Below the pieces are notes generated by a model. The model did no database searches, was not told the origin of the DNA, and saw only the letters and a program-made list of their open reading frames with translations. A stretch of 64,000 bases of DNA. Origin: Chelydra serpentina. Its lineage: Eukaryota; Chordata; Testudines; Chelydridae. The stretch's first letter is position 1, and the number at the start of each line of letters is the position of its first letter. The DNA is taken from positions 186,001 to 250,000 of the forward strand of contig JBAIAC010000130.1 in NCBI GenBank assembly GCA_037349315.1, written 5' to 3'. The position numbers and the translations under genes were made by a program. Below, piece after piece: positions 1-9,590 of the stretch.

Positions 1-124
1 CTGGCTCAAAACAGACAGGATTCGGGAGTCCCAAGCTGGAAAAGGCCTGGAAGCAGGGGCAGAAGTAGCCTTGGCACACCAGGTGGCAGCACCAAGCAGG
101 TCTCTGTGGCCCCAACCCGTCACA
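1..124 (+). mobile_element. 3' end of a Gmr1-type gypsy LTR, cut by the window edge
   Basis: This stretch matches the last ~124 bp of both LTRs of the complete element at 17375-24506 and ends in the same GTCACA terminus. The rest lies outside the window. No primer-binding site or gag follows, so this is a solo LTR or the downstream LTR of another copy. Confidence 0.85.
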
Positions 125-684
125 CTGACGATGGATAGAAAAAAGGCTGGAGTCAGTGACAGATGAGACCATACAAGGGGAAGGGAAATTGCAGCTCCAC
201 AGAAGGTCCTGGGTGCTCAGATGCCCCAGTTATAGGCACCCTGGCCTGTCCTAGAGAGAGAAACGACAAAGAGGGACCCAGCCCCCTACAGTGATCCCAT
301 GGACAAGAATCTGGGTGGGAGTGGGGTGAAGGTTCCCTCTGGACAAAGGGAGCTGAAATCCCTCAGCGTCCTGGAATTTAAGTGATGCATCAAACCCTGC
401 GTGGGTGGGGGCTGAGGTTCATCAGCAGAAGGTTGGGCAGTAGGTCAACCCATCGGGCTGCCTCCTAGGCCAGGCTGCAGCCCGGATTCAAGACTCAGAG
501 GAAATGGAAGTGCTGCTGAACAGCGCCGCCGGGTGAGTGCAAGGGGAGGCGCTTTTTTTTAGCTCTGTTCCCCCTTAAAAGAAATTTTTTAAGGCGCCGC
601 TTCTGCTCAGAGAGGGAGCAGCCGCTATCTCCGCTCCCCACCCGGCTAAGCTACTGAGTGTTAGGTGGCAAAAGAGATCCCCCA
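125..684. other. Spacer, no gene recognised
   Basis: I see no tRNA, retroelement coding sequence or clear tandem repeat here. A T-rich run lies near 552-592 next to a GC-rich patch. It leads into the spacer that precedes Gln-type tRNA copies elsewhere in the window. Confidence 0.4.
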
Positions 685-757
685 AGGTCCCACTAAGACT
701 TGAACTTGGATAGCAGGATTCAAAGTCATGAGCGCCGGCCCTTACACCATGGGAGAA
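685..757 (-). pseudogene. tRNA-Gln(TTG)-derived pseudogene
   Basis: On the minus strand this aligns to vertebrate tRNA-Gln, with the loop CTTTGAA giving anticodon TTG and a recognisable T arm. The 5' acceptor strand is mutated and no longer pairs with the intact 3' strand (TGGGACC). A run of four T follows. It is the only Gln copy here that keeps the Gln anticodon; the other three have TTA. Confidence 0.7.
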
Positions 758-1077
758 CACCCTGTGTTTGTCTGACTTCCAGTGTAGAAGAGCCTGGGCG
801 GCCAATAATTTGCCTTCCTTGCTCAAGGCATCTAAGGCCTCTCTGGCCAGCCCTGCATTTGCTCAACATGTCGGCACGCAGCGGATTGCTGTAGACCCCG
901 AAGCCTTTCTTCCTCCAGACTGTGAGGCCAGTGGGCATCTGAAGAAGTTGCCCCTTCAGTCCCAGGCAGTAAATGGCCTTTCCTAGGAAAGCCCAAGTCC
1001 TGAAAAGAAAAGAGTTACATGAAATAGAGTAGTGAACAGGTGACTCCTGAAGTTCTTGGTGGAAATGATCACCCCTG

Positions 1078-1150
1078 TACCTGACGAGGGACTTGAAGCC
1101 TGGACCCTCAGATTTAAAGTCTGATGCTCGACCAACTGAGCTAGCCAGGC
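1078..1150 (-). pseudogene. tRNA-Lys-derived locus with anticodon TTA
   Basis: The body is that of tRNA-Lys: a GCCTGGC acceptor, a D arm with AGCTCAGTTGG, and a perfect anticodon stem TCAGA/TCTGA. The loop reads CTTTAAA, so the anticodon is TTA rather than TTT. The T stem has two mismatches, the B box is altered and no T-run terminator follows closely. Probably a decayed gene. Confidence 0.7.
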
Positions 1151-1347
1151 TCACATGGTGAAGTGGCAGGTTTGGTGCAGAAGAGAAACTAGCCAAGAAA
1201 AAGAGGGCAGGAAACAACTGCTTTCTCCGGCACGCATTCTCAGCTCATTTCACCACCCTCTGTGCTGCAGGGGTTGGGGTTATCATAGTGGCAAAAAGGG
1301 GAGCACCTTGCTGGACAGCTAAGGGACCTGAGAAAAGGAAGCCTTCA

Positions 1348-1440
1348 TGTTTCTGCCTTGTTTCAAACCAGAAGCTTTTGGCGTGTCAGGGAGTAGGGAG
1401 TAGGTTTTATGTGATGTGATAACGACTACACGACAGAAAC
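1348..1440 (-). pseudogene. tRNA-Val pseudogene with insertion in the anticodon arm
   Basis: Both ends match tRNA-Val (GTTTCTG at the 5' end, CAGAAAC complement at the 3' end, and TGTAGTCGTTATCAC in the D arm). The middle is about 20 nt longer than a normal Val gene because of short direct repeats where the anticodon arm should be. It cannot fold as a tRNA. Confidence 0.65.
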
Positions 1441-1811
1441 TCTGTCACAGGGCTCTGCCCCTCCCCTCAAATTCCATCCGCTTGGCCGGCGCTCGCCCTG
1501 TCACACCCCGATGGGCGAAGCTGGAGAAAGTGGTGGCAGCTCGTCGATGGGTCGGCTGGTCGAGCAAAGGTCTGGAGCCGGCGCTCAGGAAGTCATCATT
1601 ACGTCGCCCTTGTGACTCCAGCTTGAAGGAGAGCTTCTTTCCTTCCCCTTGCTGAGAAAGAGCAAGAGAAGAAGGAAAGCTCACATGGGCCAGCTGGGTA
1701 CACCAGCCCACGCTGCTTTTCCCTGCTGGGGAGCGTGAAATAAGGACTCGTGGCAGGTAAAGCCACTGCTGCGCTTCCAGAAAACAGCCCAGCCCTGCGC
1801 CCAAAGAGCAC
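1441..1811. repeat. Val-Phe spacer module, repeated in the window
   Basis: This spacer joins a Val-type and a Phe-type tRNA. The same module, containing the GAAAGAGCAAGAGAAGA segment, recurs near 4437-4560, 16500-16750, 26020-26260, 29000-29280, 39050-39290, 56700-56940 and 63400-63600. It marks a duplicated ancestral unit. No coding sequence is seen in it. Confidence 0.7.
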
Positions 1812-1885
1812 GCTAAAGCCTGGGGGTTGAACTAAAGACCTTTACATCTTCAGTCTAATGGTCTCCTGACTGAGCTACTTCAGCA
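1812..1885 (-). pseudogene. tRNA-Phe(GAA)-derived pseudogene
   Basis: The minus strand reads GCTGAAG...CTTTAGC, with loop CTGAAGA (anticodon GAA) in a Phe body. The acceptor ends still pair. The D arm (CAGTCAGGAGACC) and the anticodon stem carry substitutions and the length is off by one, so function is doubtful. Confidence 0.7.
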
Positions 1886-2449
1886 CCTAGAAGGGATTTT
1901 TTTTGGCCTGCAGCTTCTGTCTGGAATATTTTTGTCAGTCCTGGCACACAAGAAGGACGTCATTGCGAGAGGCCCAGGAGGGCCAGATGAATTCTTGCCG
2001 GCCTTACTCAGCCCTGTGAAGTATTACCCTGGACTCAGCTCTCCATTGGTCTGTCTGCTTTGGGGCAGGGAGCATAACACGTCCTGCTGAATTCGTTATT
2101 TCAAAGGGTGGTTTAGGATTTTCAGTCTCAGACACGGTGCACAAAGCAAAACTCCACCCTCGGCGTAAACTAAATGAGCCTCCCACAGATTCTGGCAGCC
2201 ACAAGGAGCCATTTGGTGTGAGAGTCAGACCTGCCCCTGTCCCAAGGGAGGGGGGTCGTCTGGGAGGGGACTGGACCACGGACCTATCGGCTCTTAACAC
2301 CCAAACTTTCAGTAACTCTGTTATCAGTGCCTGGGAGTGTAATTTAAACCATAAAAACAGCCACACTGGGCTAGACCAAAGGCCCATCTAGCTCTGTATC
2401 TTCTCTTCTGACATTAGCCAATACCAGGTGCCCCAAAAGCCACTCAACA

Positions 2450-2523
2450 AGGCACCACTGGGAGTTGAACCCAGGATCTCCTGTTTACGAAACAGGTGCT
2501 TTAACCAGCTAAGCTATGGTGCC
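2450..2523 (-). tRNA. tRNA-Thr(CGT)
   Basis: This gene delivers threonine to ACG codons. The acceptor stem (GGCACCA/TGGTGCC), the anticodon stem (CCTGT/ACAGG) and the T stem (CTGGG/CCCAG) all pair fully, and the loop TTCGTAA gives anticodon CGT. A four-T terminator lies about 11 nt downstream. It is the inverted paralogue of Thr(TGT) at 49790-49863. It looks intact. Confidence 0.9.
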
Positions 2524-2876
2524 TGCCCATGCCAGCTAACCACACCTGACTCCCTGCTATACCCAACCTGGGCCTTTGCTTGTGTTTGGATTCTGCAAAG
2601 CAGAGGAGCAGGGGAAGTTTTCCTTGCAAGCTGTGTGTGTGTGAATCCTTGGCCACGTCTGTACTACAAAGTTATTGCAGCATCACTATATAGCTCAGGT
2701 GTGAAAAACACACAATTCTCCCTCATCTCTGGGTGCTCTCTGGGCACCAGATGGAGGAGCAGGCTGGGGCTAGGGCTGCTAAGGGAGCCAGAGTAGCAAG
2801 TTTTCTGTATTGTTTCCTGCCCTCTTTTTCTTGACTAGTTTCTATTGTGCACCAGCCTTGCCCTTCTCTCATGTGA

Positions 2877-2949
2877 GCCTGGCTAGCTCAGTTGATAGAG
2901 CCCCAGGTTCTTAATTTGAGGGTCCAGGGTTCAAGTCCTTGGTCAGGTG
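2877..2949 (+). tRNA. tRNA-Lys(CTT)-like
   Basis: The body is Lys and the loop contains CTT. The acceptor pairs with wobbles, but the anticodon stem CCAGG/TTTGA is poor and the T stem is imperfect. No T run follows closely. The inverted partner is the deleted copy at 49370-49435. Possibly a pseudogene. Confidence 0.65.
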
Positions 2950-3269
2950 TAGAAAGCCTCCCAAGAACTTCAAGAAGCAAGCAGCTCTTCAGTACTGTAC
3001 TTGACATTATCTTTTATTTCTTTTCAGGACTTGGGCTTTGCTAGGAAAGGCCATTCTCTGCCTGGGACTGAAGGGGCAACTTCCTCACACGCCCACTGGC
3101 CTCACAGTCTGGAGGAAGAAAGGCTTCTGGGTCTGCAGCAAACCGCTGCGTGACGATTTGTTGAGCTAATGCAGGGCTGGCCAGAGAGGTCTTGAGCAAG
3201 GGAGGCAAAAAATTGTCCGCCCAGGCTCTTCGACACTAGAAGTCAGAGGACCCCAAAATTATCATCACC

Positions 3270-3340
3270 TATCTCATGGTGTAAGGGCAGCACTCAGGGC
3301 TTTAAATCCTGCAATCCGAGTTCAAATCTTGGTGGGACCT
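3270..3340 (+). pseudogene. tRNA-Gln-derived locus with anticodon TTA
   Basis: Gln body with loop CTTTAAA, so the anticodon is TTA (would read UAA). The 3' acceptor strand TGGGACC is intact, but the 5' strand is mutated at positions 1 and 2. A four-T run follows. It is the inverted partner of the better preserved copy at 48976-49046. Confidence 0.75.
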
Positions 3341-3374
3341 GGGGGCAGCTCTTTTGCCACCCACCACTACTGGG

Positions 3375-3819
3375 TGTTCCAAGGCTTCATCTTGCTCTCT
3401 CCAATGACGTGGGAGCTTGTCTTTTGCTCTTATCATGGTTCCCTCTCTTCTCCCTCCTTCAAGCCAACCAGTCCTCCCTCCCCAAACTCCAAGGAGTGAC
3501 TGACTCTTGCTTTGCTGAGCAGCACATTATATGTGAGCGGCTCCAAGCAAGCCTTCTCCTGATTGGCTCACCCAATACACTTTCCTGATTGGCTGGGTTC
3601 TGCTCAGCCTCTCCAAGGCTGCCTGTTGTGTATTTGGTTGTCGTGGTAATAGCATCTTGTTGTTGCTATGCAACTGAGATAGATTATTAGGGGATAGCCC
3701 AGCCAGTTTTGGTTGGTTTGGTTAGTTCAGTGTGTGAAAATAAATGGCTGCTTCCATGGCTCTCAGCTCTCTGTGTCTTAAATGATTTCTTCCTAAACCT
3801 GCTGCCCAAGGATACAACA
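3375..3819 (+). mobile_element. LTR of a truncated gypsy element, left copy
   Basis: The 445-bp segment begins TGTT and ends AACA. It carries an AATAAA signal near 3740 and is followed by a primer-binding-like sequence and gag. The inverted copy at 48497-48941 is also 445 bp. The start was set by comparison with Gln-tRNA flanks elsewhere that lack the LTR. Confidence 0.75.
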
Positions 3820-3822
3820 AAG

Positions 3823-3838
3823 TGGTGACGAGGACGGG
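3823..3838 (+). other. Primer-binding site, left copy (tRNA-Ser type)
   Basis: TGGTGACGAGGACGGG lies 3 nt after the LTR. It differs by two transitions from the complement of the 3' end of tRNA-Ser(GCT) with CCA; the inverted copy at 48478-48493 matches exactly. Confidence 0.65.
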
Positions 3839-3957
3839 ATCCCTGTGCTGCCCCAGCAACAGAGGGAAGTAGAAGTCAAGGTAAAAAGAAAGAAAAAACC
3901 CCTATCAAAATCTTCTAGCTGTTGGAAGGGGGTGAGAACTGGCTTGTTCGGCACTGA

Positions 3958-4437
3958 CTGTGAAACCTGAAACTAAACCCACGGCTACACTTACAGGGCC
4001 CCTGGAACCCTTTCAGGAGAAGATAGTGCAATGGCACGTGTGTACTGAGCGTTTGGAGCTTTTTGTGATTGCCAACGACATTACAGAAGAGAAGAAGGTG
4101 TCAATATTCTTAAGTGTTGTGGGGGCTAAAACCTACTCCCTGCGGCGCAGCTCACTACACCCTGTTAAGCCTGAGACCAAATCTTACAGTGACATTGTGG
4201 GAATCCTGGGGTCCCATTTCCCCCAAACCACTGGTAACTGCTGAAAGATGTAGTGGGTTCCACAAAAGAGACCACAAAGAAGATGAACCAGTTGTACAAT
4301 TTGTTTCAACTTTAACAAGGCTTGCGGAACACTGTGACTGTAAGGAGATGTTAAATGACGCCCTGCGTGACAGGTTCGTGTGTGGCCTGCACAGTGACGC
4401 TATACGGAAGCGCCTATTGACAGAGGCTCAGCTTAAA
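3958..4437 (+). pseudogene. gag: Truncated gypsy gag, left copy
   Basis: The reading matches the start of the gag in the inverted copy at 47.0-48.4 kb. No ATG opens the frame. The frame shifts in a run of C near 4217, after which the second part runs from about 4240 to 4437. At 4437 gag stops abruptly and is joined to the Val-Phe spacer module. The zinc knuckles and protease seen in the other copy are absent. Non-functional. Confidence 0.8.
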
Positions 4438-4590
4438 GAGCAAGAGAAGAAGGAAAGCTCACATGGGCCCACTGGGCACACAAGCCCACGCTGCTTTTCC
4501 CTGCCGGGGAGTGTGAAATAAGGGACTCGTGGCAGGTAAAGCCACTGCTGCGCTTCCAGAAAACAGCCCAGCCCTGCGCCCACAGAGCAG

Positions 4591-4662
4591 GCTAAAGCCT
4601 GGGGGTGAACTAGGGACCTCTAGAGCCTCAGTCGAACACTCTCCTGACTGAGCTACTTCAGC
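4591..4662 (-). pseudogene. tRNA-Phe-derived pseudogene, anticodon GAG
   Basis: Phe-type acceptor (GCTGAAG/CTTTAGC) and D arm. The loop reads CTGAGGC, so the anticodon has drifted from GAA to GAG, and the anticodon stem no longer pairs well. It lies in a direct repeat of the 1812-1885 neighbourhood. Confidence 0.65.
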
Positions 4663-4699
4663 ACCTACAAGGGCCTCTTTAGGCTGCTGCTTCTCTGTC

Positions 4700-4920
4700 T
4701 GGGATGTTTCTGTCAGTCCTGGCACACAAGAAGGACGTCACTGCGAGAGGCCCAGGAGGGCCTGATGAATTCTTGCCGGCCTCACTCAGCCCTGTGAAGT
4801 ATTACCCTGGACTCAGCTCTCCATTGGTCTGTCTGCTTTGGGGCAGGGACCATAACACGTCCTGCTGCATTCGTTATTTCAAAGGGTGGTTTAGGATTTT
4901 CAGTCTCAGACTGAAGTAGA
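4700..4920 (+). repeat. Direct repeat of 1920-2140
   Basis: The spacer downstream of the Phe pseudogene repeats the one near 1920-2140 almost base for base, then breaks off before the Thr gene. This marks a tandem duplication of a tRNA module. Confidence 0.7.
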
Positions 4921-4983
4921 TGACCCGACAAACACAGTGTCCGTCTTTTCTAAAGAAGTGGCTTGGAGAGATTTTTCCCATAT

Positions 4984-5056
4984 GACCGTGTGGCCTAATG
5001 GATCAGGCATCTGACTTCGGATCAGAAGATTGAGGGTTTGAGTCCCTTCGTGGTTG
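4984..5056 (+). tRNA. tRNA-Arg(TCG)
   Basis: The sequence follows vertebrate tRNA-Arg(TCG) almost throughout: GACCGTG/CGTGGTT acceptor with wobbles, D arm TGGCCTAATGGAT, loop CTTCGGA (anticodon TCG), and a four-T run about 18 nt downstream. The T loop has TTTG where TTCG is usual, losing the invariant C56, a typical CpG decay. Function is possible but uncertain. Confidence 0.8.
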
Positions 5057-5089
5057 TGCTTGTGCAGTTTTCTCTTTGTGCTGAAAGCC

Positions 5090-6060
5090 CTGCTCCCTTC
5101 AGGGCTAGAGCCTCTTCTGGGCGGCTCAGGCCAATGCTCTGGCTTCAGCTAGAGCCCTGGGAAGGAGGTTGTCAGGGGTCGCTCTGAACTCTAGTGTACA
5201 GATGTGGGGACCTGCGTGAAACACCCCCTAAGCTTATTTTTACCAATTTAGGATAAAAACGTCCCCAAGGCACATTTTTGTCCTTGAACGGCACGCTGCC
5301 ACCACCAAGTGATTTAAACAAACATTCAGGGTGGGTGTAACGAAGTGGGACTGTTCCTAATGTTTCCTCTGAATACTGAGTGGGTGCCTCAGTTTCCCCT
5401 ATGCCTCAGTTTCCCCTTTATCTTTCTTAAGTCTCTAGGTGGTGGGATAAGGGGTGTGATTGTTGCAAAGCCCTAGAGGGCCAGTGTGATGACAGAGAAT
5501 GGCCAACACCCTGTCTCCTGGCAACTGCTGGCCTGGGCCCCTCCCCTGCAAAGGTGCCGGCTGAAGGGGTTGGGGAACAAAGGGATCAGTGATCTCCTGG
5601 CCCGGGAAGGAGACAAAGGCAGAGGAGGGGCTGGAGAGTTCGGAGCTGGCTGGGCACATGGAGGGAGGTCCAGATGGGCTCTGGCCTCCCCACCCCACAA
5701 GATGGACCTGACTGAGGGGTCCTGTTCTCTGTACCTACAAGCTCTGGTTTAGACCCTGTTCCTGTTGTGTAATAAACCTTCTGTTTCACTGGCTGGCTGA
5801 GAGTCACGTCTGACGGTGGAGTTGGGGGGCAGGGCCCTCTGGCTTCCCCAGGAGCCTCACCCGGGTGGACCCGCTGGGTGAAGAAGGGGATGCTGAATGC
5901 TCCGGGTCAGACCCAGGAAGGTGGAAGCTGGGGAAGCTTCTTGCCCTGGAGACAGTCGGCTCAGTGAGGAGGCTCCTCCGGAGTCCTGACTCGCTTCATA
6001 GGGAGCAGTTCCAGAGCATCGCCCGACAGGGGCATCGACAGAGCAGCGACTGGGGAGCTC
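5090..6060 (+). repeat. LTR-like interspersed repeat, copy 1
   Basis: This block recurs at 24520-25480 (direct) and 37655-38310 (reverse). It contains a TGTAACGAAGTGGGACTGTT segment near 5336 and an AATAAA signal near 5770, which suggests a retroviral or gypsy LTR. I could not fix its ends, and no primer-binding site or coding region adjoins it. Confidence 0.5.
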
Positions 6061-6067
6061 AGCCCCT

Positions 6068-6415
6068 CACAGCCCCTCCCCCTCAAACTGACACCTCCAT
6101 GGACCCTCCCGCTCACAGCCCCTCCCCCTCACACTGACACCCCCATGGACCCTCCCCTCACAGCCCCTCCCCCTCACACTGACACCCCCATGGACCCTCC
6201 CCCTCACAGCCCCTCCCCCTCACACTGACACCCACATGGACCCTCCTCCTCACAGCCCCTCCCACTCACTCTGACACCCCCATGAACCCTCCCCCTCACA
6301 GCCCCTCCCTTCACACTGACACCCCCATGGACCCTCCCCCACACAGCCCCTCCCCTCACAGAGACACCCCCATGGACCCTCCCCCTCACAGCCCCTCCCC
6401 TCACACACATAGGGA
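6068..6415 (+). repeat. GC-rich minisatellite, ~46-bp unit
   Basis: About seven C-rich units with the segment CCCCATGGACCCTCC spaced about 46 bp apart. The same unit recurs at 8058-8660 and 25480-25560. Open frames across it follow the repeat and are not genes. Confidence 0.85.
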
Positions 6416-6712
6416 CTTGTTCGCTGGGCTCTGACATTACAAACCCAGGGGGGAGGTTTCTGAGGATTTACTCCCTGAGCCCCTCCCCCTCTCACCGCTC
6501 CCCTGAGTGCAGAGGGGCTGGGCTCAGGCAGCCAGTTTCACCCAGGGATTTCCCAGCCCAGGCCCCCGAGTCTCCTCTGCCCGTATCTACCAGTGACACT
6601 GCGCGTGGGCGGCGGCTACAAGGGGCTCAGGGAGGCTGGACCTCCCCAAACGGGGCAAGAAATGCTGGTGGGACGCACCCCCCTTGGAGGGGGGCTGGGC
6701 CGCTGCCTGTGG

Positions 6713-6798
6713 GGTCCAGTGGCACAAAGAGTTAATGCGCAGTACTTATAGGGCAGTGATGCATGGAGTGATTGTGAGTTCAAGCCTCCTCTGGAGCA
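6713..6798 (+). pseudogene. tRNA-Ile(TAT)-derived locus with intron
   Basis: This aligns to tRNA-Ile(TAT): GTACTTATA in the anticodon region, an intron of about 15-20 nt, GATTGTGAGTTC in the variable/T region, and an intact 3' acceptor CTGGAGC. The 5' acceptor starts GGTCCAG, one mismatch from the expected base. The T stem is damaged. A four-T run follows. The intact relative is at 57978-58071. Confidence 0.7.
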
Positions 6799-8057
6799 CT
6801 GGTTTTGGGAGATCTGATAGCAGCCTTCAGTGGCGTGAAAGGAGAAACCCCCAGCGCTGCACTGAGCTCCAGGCTGGCTCATCGGGGGTGGGGGGAGTTG
6901 ACTTCTCAGCTGCTGAGCAGGGAGCCAGGGCACTTCTCTGGGAATGAGGGTTCCCAGCCTGACCCAGCTGCTTCATTGCCCCCTGGGGCCCTGCGGGCTG
7001 AGACTGTCCCTGAGGCCAGGCAGCGGCTCAGTGAGCTTTCCTGGGGTCGCTGGCAGGGCAGGAATATCCCACGCTAAGGGCCTGAGTTCAGCCATGGGGA
7101 AAGGCAGCAGCTTTGCTCCCCCCTTCTAAACAGAGCTCCCAGGCCGTGGTTCTCAGCCAGGGGTCCAGAGCCCCCCCGGGGGGGGCAGTGAGCAGGTTTC
7201 AGGGGGGGATTTGCCAAACTAAACCAGCCAGCAGGGCCGGCGTTAGACAGTCGTTGTGGCACGGGTGGGCTGTGGAGTTTTTATACCATGTTGGGCGGGG
7301 GCCACAGAAAGAACAAGGCTGGGAACCCGGCTCCAGGGGATCCCGGGGAATAAAGACTCCGTCCCACTCGGTGCTGCCAACGCTCCTGATTTTGCCTTGA
7401 GTCTGATGAGAATTGTTGTTTTCCTTGAAGCCCCAGCTCCTGGAGTCAGGTGGAGACGTGAGGATTTCAGCCTTCGCTCTTAAAGACACAGGACGTTTCC
7501 AGCCCTTGTCACCTTGGAAATAGATTCCAAATGTCTCCCCCGTGCGCCCTAAAGGCTCATCAAGCAGAAGGCAAATAAAAAGATCCCAAATCTATTAATT
7601 TTACACAATCTCCTGATTTCAAAGCCCATCTCGTGATTTTCGGTGAGCCTGGCTCAGGGTTTTGAACGTTTGGGGTTGGCCGTTCTGCAGCCTGAGAGCC
7701 GGGCACCCTCCTTCCCATCCAGCGCCCCCAGACTGTCCTAAAGCATTAACTCTTTCCTCTCCGTCACGCCGCTGTAACGCAGCTGGGAATCCCCATTCCT
7801 AGACGGGCTTTTCCACACACAGTGAATCCCCCACAGGGCTGAGTCCCCACAGGGCTGTTCCGGGGGCTCCAGCCCCCCAGCCCAGGACAGACGGGGCAGT
7901 AACCTCACATCACCCCTCTGTGACTCCCAGGGGCCCTGCAGGGACAGCAGCTCCATGCTGGGCTCTAGGGCCCCCCCAAAGCACCTGGGGGGAGGGGGCG
8001 GTTCAACTCCCATGTCAGGGGGCTCCTGCTGCCTGGAGATGACCAGATGCTCACAGT
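6799..8057. other. Spacer with possible hAT-type repeat
   Basis: No gene is seen. A segment from about 7141 (GTGGTTCTCAGCCAGGGGTC followed by C and G runs) resembles the terminus of hAT-type vertebrate repeats; its other end was not located. The rest of the stretch is unassigned. Confidence 0.35.
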
Positions 8058-8660
8058 CCCTCCCGCTCACACTGACTCCCCCATGGACCCTCCCCCTCAC
8101 AGCCCCTCCCCCTCACACTGAGTCCTGCATGGACCCTCCCCCTCATACTGACACCCCCATGGACCCTCCCCCTCACAGCCCCTCCCCCTCATACTGACTC
8201 CCCCATGGACCCTCCCCCTCACAGCCCCTCCCCCTCACAGCACCTCCCCTCATAGACACCCCATAGCCCTCCCCTCATAGCCCCTCCCCCTCACACTGAC
8301 TCCCCCATGGACCCTCCCCCTCACAACCCCTCCCCCTCACACTGCACCCCCATGGACCCTCCCCCTCACAGCCCCTCCCCTCACAGAGACACTCCATAGC
8401 CCTCCCCCTCACAGCCCCTCCCCTCACAGAGACACCCCCATGGACCCTCCCCCTCACAGCCCCTCCCCTCACAGACACTCCATAGCCCTCCCCCTCACAG
8501 CCCCTCCCCCTCACACTGACACCCCCATGGACCCTCCCCCTCACAACCCCTCCCCCTCACACTGCACCCCCATGGACCCTCCCCCTCACAGTCCCTCCCC
8601 TCACAGACACCCCATAGCCATCCCCCTCACAGCCCCTCCCCCTCACAGCCCCTCCCTTCA
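8058..8660 (+). repeat. GC-rich minisatellite, ~46-bp unit, second array
   Basis: Same unit family as 6068-6415, with more length variants (a short variant around CATAGCCCTCCCC). The flanking 330 bp (8660-8990) repeats 6416-6710, so array and flank were duplicated together. Confidence 0.85.
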
Positions 8661-9129
8661 CACACGCAGGGACTTGTTTGCTGGGCTCTGACATTACAAA
8701 CCCAGGGGGGAGGTTTCTGAGGATTTACTCCCTGAGCCCCTCCCCCTCTCACCGCTCCCCTGAGTGCAGAGGGGCTCGGCTCAGGCAGCCAGTTTCACCC
8801 AGGGATTTCGCCCCCCAGGCCTCCGAGTCTCCTCTGCCCATATCTACCAGTGACACTGAGCGTGGGCGGCGGCTACAAGGGGCTCAGGGAGGCTGGACCT
8901 CCCCAAACGGGGCAAGAAATGCTGGTGGGACGCACCCCCCTTGGAGGGGGGCTGGGCCGCTGCCTTGGGACAGACCCACCCAAGGAGTGGGGGAGCCACC
9001 GGCACTCAGACCTCACGCACAGGCCTGGCTCTCGCCTTCAGCCCAGGCAGCCAGAGGGGCCGGGGAGCTCCCTGGCAGTCCCACACCTTGGCACACCCAG
9101 TAGTGTTAGGTGGCAAAATAGCTGCCCCA

Positions 9130-9200
9130 AGGTCCCACCGAGACTAGACTTTGCATCGCAGAATTTAAATCCCTGAGTGCTGCCCTTACACCCTGGGACC
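9130..9200 (-). pseudogene. tRNA-Gln-derived pseudogene with anticodon TTA
   Basis: The acceptor stem is a perfect GGTCCCA/TGGGACC and the D arm is Gln-like. The loop ATTTAAA gives anticodon TTA. The T arm and B box are broken. A four-T run follows. Decayed gene. Confidence 0.7.
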
Positions 9201-9499
9201 AGTGGAAAGCACCTTGTGTTCATCTGACTTCTAGTGTCGAAGAGCCTGGGCGGACAATTTTTTGCCTCCCTTGCTCAAGACCTCTATGGCGTCTCTGGCC
9301 AGCCCTGCATTTTCTCAACAAGTCAGCACGCAGCGGTTTGCTGTAGACCCAGAAGCCTTTCTTCCTCCAGACTGTGAGGCCAGTGGGCGTGTGAGGAAGT
9401 TGCCCCTTCAATCCCAGGCAGTGAATGGCCCTTCCTAGGAAAGCCCAAGTCCTGAAAAGAAATTACTAGCGTCAAGGAGAGTACTGAAGAACTGATTTT

Positions 9500-9590
9500 C
9501 GGGGAAGATGATACCTTCTATACTTGACCAGAAACTTGAACCTGCTCCTCCATCTGGCACCCTGAGGCGTTCTTCTTTTTTTAGTTCAAT
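9500..9590 (-). pseudogene. tRNA-Lys 3'-half remnant
   Basis: The segment around ACTTGACCAGAAACTTGAAC corresponds to the T arm and acceptor 3' strand of the Lys-type copies near 1078 and 49370. The 5' half is replaced by unrelated sequence. Confidence 0.4.

Larger units (their letters stand above)
2020..4437 (+). repeat. Left copy of an inverted segmental duplication
   Basis: About 2.4 kb matches 47935-50300 in reverse orientation. In the same order it holds a Thr tRNA, a Lys tRNA, a Gln-type tRNA, a 445-bp LTR and a gag fragment. Since the LTR sits at the same point beside the Gln-type tRNA in both copies, the retroelement was inserted before the duplication. Confidence 0.85.

Noticed and set aside
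8275..8691. Repetitive open frames in the 46-bp minisatellite (also 6204-6495)
   Set aside because: The frames mirror the tandem unit; no start context, domain or splice structure.
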